Shown here piece after piece: positions 1 to 7,678 of a DNA stretch of 64,000 nucleotides. Origin of the DNA: Acinetobacter gerneri DSM 14967 = CIP 107464 = MTCC 9824 (GTDB lineage: Bacteria > Pseudomonadota > Gammaproteobacteria > Pseudomonadales > Moraxellaceae). Below the pieces are notes generated by a model. The model ran no database searches. It saw only the letters and a program-made list of their open reading frames with translations, and was not told where the DNA came from. The stretch spans positions 64,451-128,450 of the forward strand of contig NZ_KB849537.1 of the NCBI RefSeq assembly GCF_000368565.1. Reading direction: 5' to 3'. The translations under genes and the position numbers were made by a program. Every line of letters begins with the position of its first letter. Within the stretch, counting starts at the first letter, position 1.

Positions 1-384
1 GCACGTGATCAAAGATTTAGACAAAGTTTGCTTGAATATGTCGCGGATGCCAATGCTTATATCGCATTCGATAAAATTTATCGTTGGCACTGCGATTGGT
101 TCCAAACGGATCATTTTAAGGGCTGTTTATTTGTTCGTGCAGTTGGTGAATCTTCAGAGCAAGACCGAGAAATGATTGAAATTTCACAAGAACATAAGCG
201 TTGGTTAAGACAATTTATCTTGGAACATGTGTCAGCATTTAAACATGCAGATGCGATAGCAGAGCTCTTTTTCAATCTATTAGAAGGTTTGATTAGTCGC
301 TTTTTAGTCGATGGTTTCGATCAAAAAGTTGCGGATCAAAATCATGATTTATTGCTTAAATTTATCCAAGCTATGGAAAACTAA
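1..384 (+). CDS. C-terminal part of a probable TetR/AcrR-family regulator (5' end outside window)
   Basis: The frame is open from base 1 and ends at TAA (382-384), so only the last ~127 residues are visible. The fragment is predicted helical, with aromatic and acidic residues and a hydrophobic last helix, as in the ligand-binding half of TetR-type repressors. The helix-turn-helix that would prove this lies outside the window. The next gene is convergent, 37 bases away. The family assignment rests on general resemblance and could be wrong; that it is the end of a real gene is likely. Confidence 0.5.
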   Translation, partial: ARDQRFRQSLLEYVADANAYIAFDKIYRWHCDWFQTDHFKGCLFVRAVGESSEQDREMIEISQEHKRWLRQFILEHVSAFKHADAIAELFFNLLEGLISRFLVDGFDQKVADQNHDLLLKFIQAMEN

Positions 385-421
385 GATGGGCAATTGGAGC
401 ATCGCATTGGCTAACTAAAAC

Positions 422-1030
422 TTAGCTCATCAATGTCGAATACACTCCATAGCAAGCCACGATAATCAAAATCGCACCGCAGATTGAAAGCATTTTGCTA
501 TAAAACTTAGATTTTGCAAGTTGGTTAAATAGTAGATAAACCAAAGATAAAGTCGCAAAATCTAAAACAATCCAAGTCAAAGTCAATAAACTGAGGCTTT
601 GATTGAGATTGCTCGTTATATTGATAAATTGTGGGAAAAATGCTGCAAAGAAAATAATATCTTTGGGATTGGCAATTGCTACAAAGAAGCCTTGTTTAAA
701 GCCACCTTTGACCGCTTGAATCGGCTGGTTTTCTGTATCGACTTGCAGCGACTCTCTAAAAATCTGCAATCCCAAATAGGCAATATAGACACATCCTGCA
801 ATTTTTATTGCATTAAACCAGCTTTGATTGAGTTCTATAAATCCCTTTAAAATCAGGACAGAGAGTAGGATCAAAACCAAAGATGCGAAATTTGTTCCAA
901 AAATAGTTTTCAGGGCATTTTTATATCCCCCTTTCAAACCTGCGCTTGCCACCAAAAGCATGACAGGTCCTGGTGTTGCGATCATCACGATCACAGCAAG
1001 ACAATATAGAAAGTACGCTGAAAAATTCAC
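422..1030 (-). CDS. LysE/RhtB-family amino-acid exporter
   Basis: This 202-residue inner-membrane protein has about six hydrophobic segments. Near the N-terminus it carries the family signature around ATPGPVMLLV (residues 18-27), followed by a glycine-rich stretch (GLKGGYKNALKTIFG). The central KQGFFVAIANPKDIIFF segment, with its conserved NPK, is also typical. Members export amino acids or their analogues; the substrate cannot be read from sequence. The start is GTG at 1030, because no in-frame ATG lies upstream. Length is normal for the family. Confidence 0.85.
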   Translation of the reverse strand: MNFSAYFLYCLAVIVMIATPGPVMLLVASAGLKGGYKNALKTIFGTNFASLVLILLSVLILKGFIELNQSWFNAIKIAGCVYIAYLGLQIFRESLQVDTENQPIQAVKGGFKQGFFVAIANPKDIIFFAAFFPQFINITSNLNQSLSLLTLTWIVLDFATLSLVYLLFNQLAKSKFYSKMLSICGAILIIVACYGVYSTLMS

Positions 1031-1052
1031 AAATTACTCATATTTTAGGTCA

Positions 1053-1535
1053 TTAAACTTGTTCTAAGTGCAATAAACTTTGGCTAATACCATCGGCACG
1101 TAACCAAGCAAAATCATAGCTTGCCTTAGCAAGTGCCAAAACACGTCGTTCAAACTCAGTCCAAATCGGTTTTACTTGATGAGGAAGAATCCCTAAACCG
1201 CTCTCCTCTGCATGATTTTTATTTTTTTCACAGATTTTTAGTGCATGGTACAACTTACGCCCTTTGGATGCAGTTTGCATGACACGAACGCGCTTGCTTG
1301 AAATAAAGCCTTCCACATGTTGCAGATTTGCAAGCGGCAACATCGGTACTAAAATTTGATCCAATTGCGCATCCAAGCGTCGCCAAACAGCCATTCTCTG
1401 TTCCAGACTATAGGTATTCCATTGGATAACTTCATGGTTAAAACGACGACAGCCACGACAAACATGATCGCCAAATACCGTTGAACAGCGTCCTGCACAA
1501 GGGGTTAGAGATGGAATACGGCGATCATTAGTCAA
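1053..1535 (-). CDS. DUF1289 domain protein
   Basis: A cysteine-rich motif near the N-terminus (PCAGRCSTVFGDHVCRGCRRF) followed by a WN...QR segment matches the short DUF1289 (YdhL-like) domain, which probably binds metal. The rest (~100 residues) has no fold I recognise. I place the start at TTG 1535 because GAGGAA (1541-1546) lies at proper spacing; a TTG at 1577 in the same frame would add 14 residues but has no ribosome-binding site. Function is unknown. It is followed by the LysE gene in the same direction, 22 bases away. Confidence 0.7.
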   Translation of the reverse strand: MTNDRRIPSLTPCAGRCSTVFGDHVCRGCRRFNHEVIQWNTYSLEQRMAVWRRLDAQLDQILVPMLPLANLQHVEGFISSKRVRVMQTASKGRKLYHALKICEKNKNHAEESGLGILPHQVKPIWTEFERRVLALAKASYDFAWLRADGISQSLLHLEQV

Positions 1536-1894
1536 AATATTTTCCTCACATTTTCGAAATTTTGGGATAAATTTCAAAATTCATCAAGCAGGCAAAGCAT
1601 ACTATATATTGTAGTATTGAAGATAAATTATCACAATATTTAGTATATTCTTCATCCGATTGATGAAAAAAATTCTGCATTCTTTATAGTCAAATCATCG
1701 CAAATTTGCAAATGATTTATGCTGATTTTAAGATTTTTCTGATCAAAGTCTCAGACTCTACTTTTTATGTCGGGTGATCCTCACAAGGAAGCATCTTATT
1801 GCAATTCTCCTGCTTTCAATCCTCGCAAATTCACATAATTCAAGCTAGAATATGCGCCTAAAATTTTCTCATTTAAAAACATTTGGAGTATTCC
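1536..1894. other. Divergent intergenic region, no gene seen
   Basis: These 359 bases separate the DUF1289 gene from trhO, which diverge, and must hold both promoters. The region is AT-rich. A short inverted repeat TTCATC/GATGAA lies around 1652-1668. I see no RNA gene or convincing ORF, and no promoter strong enough to place. Confidence 0.5.
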
Positions 1895-2827
1895 ATGAAC
1901 GCTACTGTAGAACAGCTTGCACCTGTAGAACAGCAAGCGACCACTGGTTGGGTTGTTGCGGCACTTTATCAATTTAAAGAAGTTGAAGATTCACTTGATC
2001 TACAACAACGTCTTTTAGACTTGGTAAAAACCATCAATCTTTGTGGAACTCTAATTGTTGCTGATGAAGGGATCAACGGTACTGTTGCTGGCGATCGTAA
2101 AGCAGTTGATACCATTCAGCAGTTTTTATTGGCTGAAGGTTTTACGAGCATGGAATATAAAGAATCACATAGTGATGAAAAACCATTTCGTAAAATGAAA
2201 ATCAAACATAAAAAAGAAATCGTAACGTTAGGTGTCGAAGTTAAACCACGTGATTTAGTGGGCCATTATCTTGATCCGAAAGAATGGAATGAACTCATCG
2301 CTCGTGATGACGTAATCTTGGTTGATACTCGTAATGATTACGAATATAAAGCAGGTACATTTAAAGGCGCGATTGACCCTAAAACTGAAACTTTCCGTGA
2401 ATTTCCAGAATACGTTAAACAAAACTTAGAACAGCATAAAGACAAGAAAATTGCGATGTTCTGTACAGGTGGTATTCGCTGTGAAAAGTCAACATCGTTA
2501 TTACTTCAAGAAGGCTTTACAGAGGTCTATCACCTTAAAGGCGGTATCTTAAAATACCTCGAAGAAACACCAGCTGACGAAAGTATGTGGGAAGGTGAAT
2601 GTTTTGTGTTTGACGGGCGTACGGCTGTAACACACGGTGTTGAAGAAGGCGTAAATGTGAAATGTCATGCTTGCGGTTGGCCTCTGACTCCAGAAGAAGT
2701 TGCATTGCCAAGTTATGAGCACGGTGTTTCATGTAAATACTGTATCGAGAAAACTTCTGAAAAACAAAAAGAAGGTTTCCGTATGCGCCAATCTCAAATT
2801 ACAGCAGCAAAACGTAAACGCCTCTAA
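1895..2827 (+). CDS. trhO: tRNA uridine(34) hydroxylase (rhodanese family)
   Basis: TrhO (YceA family) hydroxylates the wobble uridine of certain tRNAs in the cytoplasm, a step toward 5-methoxyuridine or 5-carboxymethoxyuridine. The 310-residue protein has the N-terminal acylphosphatase-like domain (LIVADEGINGTVAG). A rhodanese domain follows, with the loop FCTGGIRCEKS whose first cysteine (about residue 190) is the active-site position. The C-terminus carries two CxxC-type pairs (CHACG, CKYC) usual in this family. ATG 1895 is chosen because GGAG (1885-1888) lies 6 bases upstream; a TTG at 1883 would overlap that site. A strong terminator follows. Confidence 0.93.
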   Translation: MNATVEQLAPVEQQATTGWVVAALYQFKEVEDSLDLQQRLLDLVKTINLCGTLIVADEGINGTVAGDRKAVDTIQQFLLAEGFTSMEYKESHSDEKPFRKMKIKHKKEIVTLGVEVKPRDLVGHYLDPKEWNELIARDDVILVDTRNDYEYKAGTFKGAIDPKTETFREFPEYVKQNLEQHKDKKIAMFCTGGIRCEKSTSLLLQEGFTEVYHLKGGILKYLEETPADESMWEGECFVFDGRTAVTHGVEEGVNVKCHACGWPLTPEEVALPSYEHGVSCKYCIEKTSEKQKEGFRMRQSQITAAKRKRL

Positions 2828-2853
2828 TCAAAACTTTTGAGTTTCGTCCTAAA

Positions 2854-2886
2854 AGGTCAATCAGCAATCCTGATTGACCTTTTTTA
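2854..2886 (+). terminator. Rho-independent terminator of trhO
   Basis: An 11-bp perfect stem (AGGTCAATCAG / CTGATTGACCT) with a 5-base loop is followed by a T run, 26 bases after the trhO stop codon. Confidence 0.9.
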
Positions 2887-3162
2887 TGCTCAATCTTTTG
2901 TGCTTTCAGCTTTATATAGCGTGTTTTAGCTTACGAAAAGTACTCTAGGTTCAGTAAAACAGATATATATTTGAAAATTTTGTACAAATGCTTACGTATT
3001 TTAAATGCAACTCTGATTAGGATAATAAAATCATTTCCAGTATTTAAACGTTCATGACCGATTGGATTATTTCCATAATGGAAAGCTTAGGCTATTTTGG
3101 CATCGCCATTTTGATGTTTTTAGATAATGTCTTTCCGCCAATCCCTTCAGAAATTATTATGC

Positions 3163-3188
3163 GGCAGACTAAAACTTGAAGTGCGACA
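3163..3188 (+). repeat. Left terminal inverted repeat of the IS30-family element
   Basis: It begins GGCAGACTAAAAC and ends GTGCGACA. It pairs with the right repeat at 4216-4241. Confidence 0.85.
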
Positions 3189-3223
3189 CCCCCAACCTAA
3201 TATAGGTATAAAGGAGTGTCATA

Positions 3224-4234
3224 TTGTCATACGTACATTTAACAATAGTTGAACGAACTGCACTAATGTTAGAGTTTAACAAACCCAATTTTTCTGCTCG
3301 AAAATTTGCTAAACAAATTAACCGACATCACAGTACAATTTCTCGTGAATTAAATAAAAATTGCGGTTCTGTTCATCAATATAGTGCTGAACAAGCGATT
3401 GAATTTTCGCAGCGACGACGCAGGCGCGGTCATACAAAAATTTATTTGGATTCCTTACTATGGAAATTTATTGTAGAAGCCATAAAATGTTTATGGTCAC
3501 CTGTACAAATTTCTAAGTGGCTCAAACGACAATCAGATGATAAAGAGATGAATATTAGCCATACCACAATCTATTCAACAATCAGAGCTTTACCCAAAGG
3601 TGAACTTAAAAAGGAGTTATTATCTTGTTTACGTCGGGAAAATAAGAAAAGAAAAACTGAAAACCTGCCACAGAAAGATAGTATTTTACAGGATATAAAA
3701 ACAATTCATGAGCGTCCATTAGAGGTCTTGGAAAGAAAAATACCAGGTCATTGGGAAGCTGATTTGATCAAAGGAAAAGATAATAAAAGCGCAGTAGCAA
3801 CTTTGATTGAACGTAATACACGACTCTGTTTACTAGCAGTTTTACCTGATGCTAAGGCAGAATCTGTACGTACAGCCTTGACCGAAGCAATGGCTTACCT
3901 GCCACCTGAGCTGAGACAAACCCTGACTTATGACCGAGGACGAGAAATGGCTCAACATAAGCAATTGGAGGAGGAGTTGGATATAGATGTATATTTTTGT
4001 GATCCACATTCACCGTGGCAAAAAGGTACAATTGAAAATATGAATGGTCTTATACGGCAGTATTTACCGAAAGGAATTGATTTAAACCAAGCTGATCAAA
4101 ATTATTTAAATCAAGTTGCCATGTCATTAAATACACGACCAAGAAAAGCATTAAACTGGTTGACGCCATTAGAGGAGTTTTCGAGACTAACTGATTATCA
4201 CAAATGTTTTAAAACTGTCGCACCTCATGTTTGA
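3224..4234 (+). CDS. IS30-family transposase
   Basis: This 336-residue transposase has an N-terminal helix-turn-helix (NFSARKFAKQINRHHSTISREL), typical of IS30 enzymes, and a C-terminal DDE/RNase H-like core. The core residues seen are D in GHWEADLIKG, D in LTYDRGREM and E in KGTIENMNGLIRQ. It binds the element ends and moves the element. The start is TTG 3224, preceded by AAGGAG (3211-3216) at 7 bases. The stop codon lies inside the right inverted repeat, usual in compact insertion sequences. The protein is full length without internal stops. Confidence 0.95.
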   Translation: MSYVHLTIVERTALMLEFNKPNFSARKFAKQINRHHSTISRELNKNCGSVHQYSAEQAIEFSQRRRRRGHTKIYLDSLLWKFIVEAIKCLWSPVQISKWLKRQSDDKEMNISHTTIYSTIRALPKGELKKELLSCLRRENKKRKTENLPQKDSILQDIKTIHERPLEVLERKIPGHWEADLIKGKDNKSAVATLIERNTRLCLLAVLPDAKAESVRTALTEAMAYLPPELRQTLTYDRGREMAQHKQLEEELDIDVYFCDPHSPWQKGTIENMNGLIRQYLPKGIDLNQADQNYLNQVAMSLNTRPRKALNWLTPLEEFSRLTDYHKCFKTVAPHV

Positions 4235-4241
4235 ATCCACC
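4216..4241 (-). repeat. Right terminal inverted repeat of the IS30-family element
   Basis: Read on the minus strand it begins GGTGGATTCAAAC and ends GTGCGACA. It overlaps the last codons of the transposase. Confidence 0.85.
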
Positions 4242-4768
4242 TGCCTTCAGCAGGATATTCAGCCTCACAAGGAAGTTTAATCCTCATCGGCGTGATTATT
4301 TCAGGCAGCATTGGCTCATTAATAGCCGCTGCATTTTTATATTGGGTTGGCTACAAATTTAATCACATCAGCATTTTCCGATGGGTTGATCGCTACGGTA
4401 AATATATCTTTTTGAAATCTTCCGATGTAGAAAAATCCCTAAAATGGTTTGAACAATATGGACATCGAATCGTATTTTTTGGTCGAATGATCCCTGCCGT
4501 ACGCTCATTGATCAGTATTCCTGCAGGTATGAGCCATATGCCTTTTTGGAAATTTATGCTGTTTAGTAGCCTCGGCACAGTGATTTGGACAACTTTTTTA
4601 GCCTGTGTCGGTTATTATTTTGGACAAAACCAAGCATTAATGCATAAAATTTTTAGTCAAGTGGGTTATGTGATTATCGCGCTAGTCGTATTATTTATAG
4701 TTTGTTATCTTTATCGTAGATCAAAGCGTAAATCGAACGATATTTAAATTTTCTGTGTTGGGGTCAAA

Positions 4769-5182
4769 ATGAAACATTATTTTTTATATTTTGCAGCAAT
4801 ATATAGTATTGCCTTGGTTTTACTCGGCGTGCTTTTTACCATGTTCAATCTTGGAATGATCACGACCCTCCCTATTCTCATCGCTGCTGGTTTCTTGACT
4901 GCTGCACATTTTGTAAAAAAAGAACAACGCCTACCTTCGAATGATGAAAAAATGTTGTTGGTTTGGGGCACAACAATGACCGCATTAGTCATCGCCTGCA
5001 TACTTTTATTTTTCTATATTGTCACCAACCCAGCTTCAGATCATTTACTTGAAGCAGCTGAAAAATCTGGACTTGCAGGTACAGCAGTGATTATGCTTTT
5101 TGTGGTGATTATCCATGGCGGTATTTTTTATCTTAGCTATGGTTGGTATGCCAATCGTTGTTTTAATAAATTAAACCAATAA
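4769..5182 (+). CDS. Small integral membrane protein, ABZJ_00895-like family
   Basis: This 137-residue protein has four hydrophobic segments. A basic/acidic loop with the motif KKEQRLPSNDEKMLLVWG lies between the second and third, and an aromatic LSYGWYANRCF comes near the end. It resembles a small membrane family seen mainly in Acinetobacter (ABZJ_00895-type) with no known function. A paralogue at 5487-5885 shares the loop (KEKRLPTTGEKQQLVWGS). The gene begins 21 bases after the disrupted dedA, so the two may once have been co-transcribed. Confidence 0.65.
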   Translation: MKHYFLYFAAIYSIALVLLGVLFTMFNLGMITTLPILIAAGFLTAAHFVKKEQRLPSNDEKMLLVWGTTMTALVIACILLFFYIVTNPASDHLLEAAEKSGLAGTAVIMLFVVIIHGGIFYLSYGWYANRCFNKLNQ

Positions 5183-5486
5183 CAACACCTATTTATTTGA
5201 GTCTATTGTCCTAAAATAATGTGCAAAATGATTATTTATATTTTGCACATTCAATATTACAATAAAAACATAAAACATAAAACATTATTTTATAAGCATT
5301 TAATACTTCTCTTTTATAACCTAAATATATACATTAATTCAACATTTTCTATTTTAGAAAATACAAATTTAAAGTTCCCTCTCCCTTCGGGAAAAGGTTA
5401 GGATGAGGGTAATTTTTAATCTAAAATCTATTTATGCAAATTATCTAACTATTACTTTATTAAAAAATTTTATTTTGGGGAATCTA
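5183..5486. other. Intergenic region with a hairpin and a REP-like repeat
   Basis: These 304 AT-rich bases separate the two paralogous membrane-protein genes. They hold a perfect 11-bp inverted repeat at 5219-5250 (ATGTGCAAAAT / ATTTTGCACAT, 10-base loop) that may end transcription of the first gene, and the REP-like element at 5377-5410. Short frames here lack coding character. Confidence 0.55.
5377..5410 (+). repeat. REP-like palindromic repeat, copy 1
   Basis: It has the form CCCTCTCCC-loop-GGGA..AGG followed by TTAGGATGAGGGT, the widespread REP-type pattern of a short GC-rich hairpin and a G-rich tail in otherwise AT-rich intergenic DNA. A second, better-preserved copy lies at 44983-45016. 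Confidence 0.6.
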
Positions 5487-5885
5487 ATGAGGTTTTATCT
5501 CATCTTATTTACTGTATTTTATTTTCTTAGCGTGTTTATTACTTCTATCATTAATATCTTCATCAATATCCCCGATGCAGTCAATATCGCACTACTGTTC
5601 ATAGTCAGCACAACAATTGCATCAATATTTATCAATAAAGAAAAACGCCTACCAACCACAGGTGAAAAACAGCAACTCGTTTGGGGTTCAATCTGTGGAA
5701 CGACATTCATTCAATTATTATATCTTGCCTTTATCCTATGCTATGAAGATTTCAATATCAGCTATACCATCCATCAGGTCCCTGTTTGGATATGGTTATT
5801 GATTTTATTCATTGTATTTGGCATTGAATATTTTATTTTCTATATGAGCTATGCTTGCTGTGCCAAATTTTTTTTGAAAAAATAA
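5487..5885 (+). CDS. Small integral membrane protein, paralogue of the 4769-5182 product
   Basis: This 132-residue protein has four hydrophobic segments and the loop KEKRLPTTGEKQQLVWGS, which aligns with KEQRLPSNDEKMLLVWG of the upstream gene, and a shared FYMSYACCAKFF/FYLSYGWYANRCF ending. ATG 5487 fits the start of the first membrane segment and has GGGG a few bases upstream; the frame extends to 5403 but that extension looks non-coding. The pair probably arose by tandem duplication. Function is unknown. Confidence 0.6.
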   Translation: MRFYLILFTVFYFLSVFITSIINIFINIPDAVNIALLFIVSTTIASIFINKEKRLPTTGEKQQLVWGSICGTTFIQLLYLAFILCYEDFNISYTIHQVPVWIWLLILFIVFGIEYFIFYMSYACCAKFFLKK

Positions 5886-6115
5886 TTTTAAGACAACTCG
5901 TAAAAAACCTCATTGCTCAGCTTTATAAAAGCAATGATCACCTTGGATACAGCGAACTAATCAAAATATTCAGCAACAATATCCTAAAGATCATTATTAT
6001 TTTAAAATTGCATCATTAAAAAAATTAACTTAGTATCCATCACTGTACATAATTTAATCTAACTATTTTTTGTACATTTCACATAATTAAACATTCAAAT
6101 AATATTGGAATATCT

Positions 6116-6385
6116 ATGAATAATCTTTTTACACTTAACGACATGCTCACGCCAAAAATTGTAACTGTACTTTATTGGATTGGCTTAATTTTTGTCATTT
6201 TTACAGCTTTAAGTACTTTATTTCGTTATGGTTATGGCGCTTTCTATGGATTTGGAATGCGCTTACTCATCGCCATTCTCATCTTAGTTTTTGGTGGCTT
6301 AGCTGTACGAGTCTACTCTGAACTGTTGATTGTTATTTTTAAAATTCATGAAAATTTGAAAAAAATTGCAGATCGTCAGCCTTAA
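6116..6385 (+). CDS. DUF4282 family membrane protein
   Basis: This 89-residue protein has two long hydrophobic helices (about residues 13-35 and 48-78) and a short basic tail. The pattern MLTPKIVTVLYWIGLI...FGGLAVRVYSELLIVIFKIHENL fits DUF4282, a small family of unknown role. It stands alone. A two-way terminator separates it from the convergent next gene. Confidence 0.75.
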   Translation: MNNLFTLNDMLTPKIVTVLYWIGLIFVIFTALSTLFRYGYGAFYGFGMRLLIAILILVFGGLAVRVYSELLIVIFKIHENLKKIADRQP

Positions 6386-6433
6386 ACTTTCCATTATTTT
6401 TTATTAAATAATTTGGTAAAAGATAAACAAAAA

Positions 6434-6466
6434 AAAATGCGTATGTAAAATTTACATACGCATTTT
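6434..6466. terminator. Bidirectional terminator
   Basis: A perfect 16-bp stem (AAAATGCGTATGTAAA and its complement) with A and T runs at both ends lies between two convergent genes, so it can serve both. Confidence 0.85.
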
Positions 6467-6480
6467 AATATACTAATCAC

Positions 6481-7005
6481 TTAGTTTGGTGTGTGGTACA
6501 TGAGATATAACTCATTTAAATTGTCAGGAATTTCTTCTGCCAATTCATCCATAAGTTGACCATTGCGACGGAAAGATTCCATTTGAGGATCTTCTTCATC
6601 GATACCGCTAAACACCATAATTGGCAAAGTAAGGTCAACCAATTGTTCTTCGAATTCTTCGGTAAACCAAGCTTCTTCGTTCAAGAACATTGCATCAACG
6701 AAACCAACACTCCAATCTCCTAGACTTGAATCCACTTCCGCTTCTTCAACTTCAAAAGGAAATTCGATGCCTTCTTCATTGGCAAGTTTTTGACGAATAT
6801 CGTTTAACCAAAGTTTCACTTGTTCAACGATTTCTTTGGGTGCTTTGTTTTGATTACCTTCAAAAAGTTCGTCTAACCAACGATCAAATTGAGGTCCAAC
6901 TGCAATGGCACATAAAAAACCATGTGTTGCCGCAAAATCTAGACCATACTCATTTTGGTCGCCATCTAGATAGTCACTCAACAGGTCTAAATCTAAAGCA
7001 CTCAT
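6481..7005 (-). CDS. UPF0149 (YecA/YgfB-like) family protein
   Basis: This 174-residue acidic protein begins MSALDLDLLSDYLDG and has the family patterns ATHGFLCAIAVGP near residue 30 and WSVGFVDAMFL near residue 105. It lacks the C-terminal SEC-C zinc motif of long YecA proteins. Its role is unclear; members occur widely in gammaproteobacteria. ATG 7005 is preferred; the frame extends 14 codons upstream but without family similarity. Confidence 0.8.
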   Translation of the reverse strand: MSALDLDLLSDYLDGDQNEYGLDFAATHGFLCAIAVGPQFDRWLDELFEGNQNKAPKEIVEQVKLWLNDIRQKLANEEGIEFPFEVEEAEVDSSLGDWSVGFVDAMFLNEEAWFTEEFEEQLVDLTLPIMVFSGIDEEDPQMESFRRNGQLMDELAEEIPDNLNELYLMYHTPN

Positions 7006-7072
7006 TTTGAATCCAATCTTGTAAAATTTAGGGGTATAGCATAGCACTTAGCGGTTTGATACAAAATGCTGT

Positions 7073-7279
7073 TTACTCATCTTCGTCATCAAGATCATCG
7101 TCATCAAAATCGTAATCGAAGTCTTTTAATTCTCGATCTAAACGACGTTGTGCAAGTAGATCATCAATTAAACGTCGCTTTTCTAATGATTCTTTGGCGC
7201 TAATTTTGCTTGATGACTCATCAAAACTAACATCATCATCACCGTAGTTATCATCTAGTTCAAAATCTGTCGAAGACAC
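7073..7279 (-). CDS. PA3496-family small acidic protein
   Basis: This 68-residue protein has a central conserved block (RRLIDDLLAQRRLDRELKD) between two very acidic ends. The block resembles PA3496-type proteins, annotated as putative envelope integrity factors on limited evidence. The start is GTG 7279, preceded by GAGGTA. Such small acidic genes are often missed in annotation. Confidence 0.65.
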   Translation of the reverse strand: MSSTDFELDDNYGDDDVSFDESSSKISAKESLEKRRLIDDLLAQRRLDRELKDFDYDFDDDDLDDEDE

Positions 7280-7678
7280 TAAAACTACCTCATAATGAAA
7301 AAAAGTGAATGGGTCTAGGCGCTATTTATCTTTCTTAGAAAAACTTGTCAAGTTTTATTTGTATTTTTTACATATAAAGTTGTATTTAGGCTTTTTTATT
7401 GGCCTATTTTGTGCCATGATATAATCCACCTTACGTTTTACTGTTTGATGACATTTTTTAAGTCATTTTTTAAAATACAATGAACGTATGGGATGATCTT
7501 GAAAATAACAATTTCACCTCCATTTATATTACTGAATACACTCACTTAATCTTTTATCAGAACAGTTTTTAACTGCATTTTCTGACGATTTTAGTGTGTT
7601 ATTCAAACAGATATTTAGATAAATTGTGCGAAATATCCACAATTTTACCGCCACAGATTCAATCAAAAGAGAGTAAAG
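7280..7678. other. Upstream region of rpoD
   Basis: These 399 non-coding bases carry the promoters of rpoD and of the divergent small acidic gene. Apart from the extended -10 at 7417-7425 I see no further structure that I can support. Confidence 0.5.
7417..7425 (+). promoter_or_regulatory. Extended -10 promoter, probably for rpoD
   Basis: TGATATAAT is a perfect extended -10 (TGnTATAAT). No good -35 is present, as expected for this class. It lies about 254 bases before the rpoD start, giving a long leader; other promoters may lie closer. Confidence 0.5.

Larger units (their letters stand above)
3163..4241 (+). mobile_element. Complete IS30-family insertion sequence (1079 bp) with 3-bp target duplication
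   Basis: The ends form imperfect 26-bp inverted repeats (3163-3188 and 4216-4241; 19 of 26 positions match by my alignment), both starting GG and ending GTGCGACA. The element is flanked by TGC on both sides (3160-3162 and 4242-4244), consistent with a 3-bp target duplication, and deleting the element plus one TGC restores the dedA frame exactly. It holds one transposase gene. The intact frame and exact duplication suggest recent insertion. Confidence 0.92.
3054..4747 (+). pseudogene. DedA-family membrane protein gene, disrupted by an IS30-family element
   Basis: The 5' part (3054-3162) encodes the DedA N-terminus, including the hallmark NVFPPIPSEIIM. The 3' part resumes at 4245 with PSAGYSASQGSLILIGV and continues through the FFGRMIPAVRSLISIPAGM motif to TAA at 4747. 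Removing bases 3163-4244 (the element plus one copy of the TGC duplication) restores one frame of 203 residues, normal for DedA. These proteins are undecaprenyl-phosphate/phospholipid translocase-like and support envelope integrity. The insertion is after codon 36, so no functional protein is expected from this copy. An internal ATG at 4292 lacks the N-terminal region and is unlikely to rescue function. Confidence 0.92.

Noticed and set aside
4292..4747. Intact DedA protein starting at the internal ATG
   Set aside because: It lacks the first ~50 residues including the conserved PPIPSE motif, and removal of the insertion sequence restores the normal full gene.
5219..5401. Short ORF between the paralogous membrane proteins
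   Set aside because: It spans a hairpin and a REP element, has low-complexity AT-rich codons and no ribosome-binding site.
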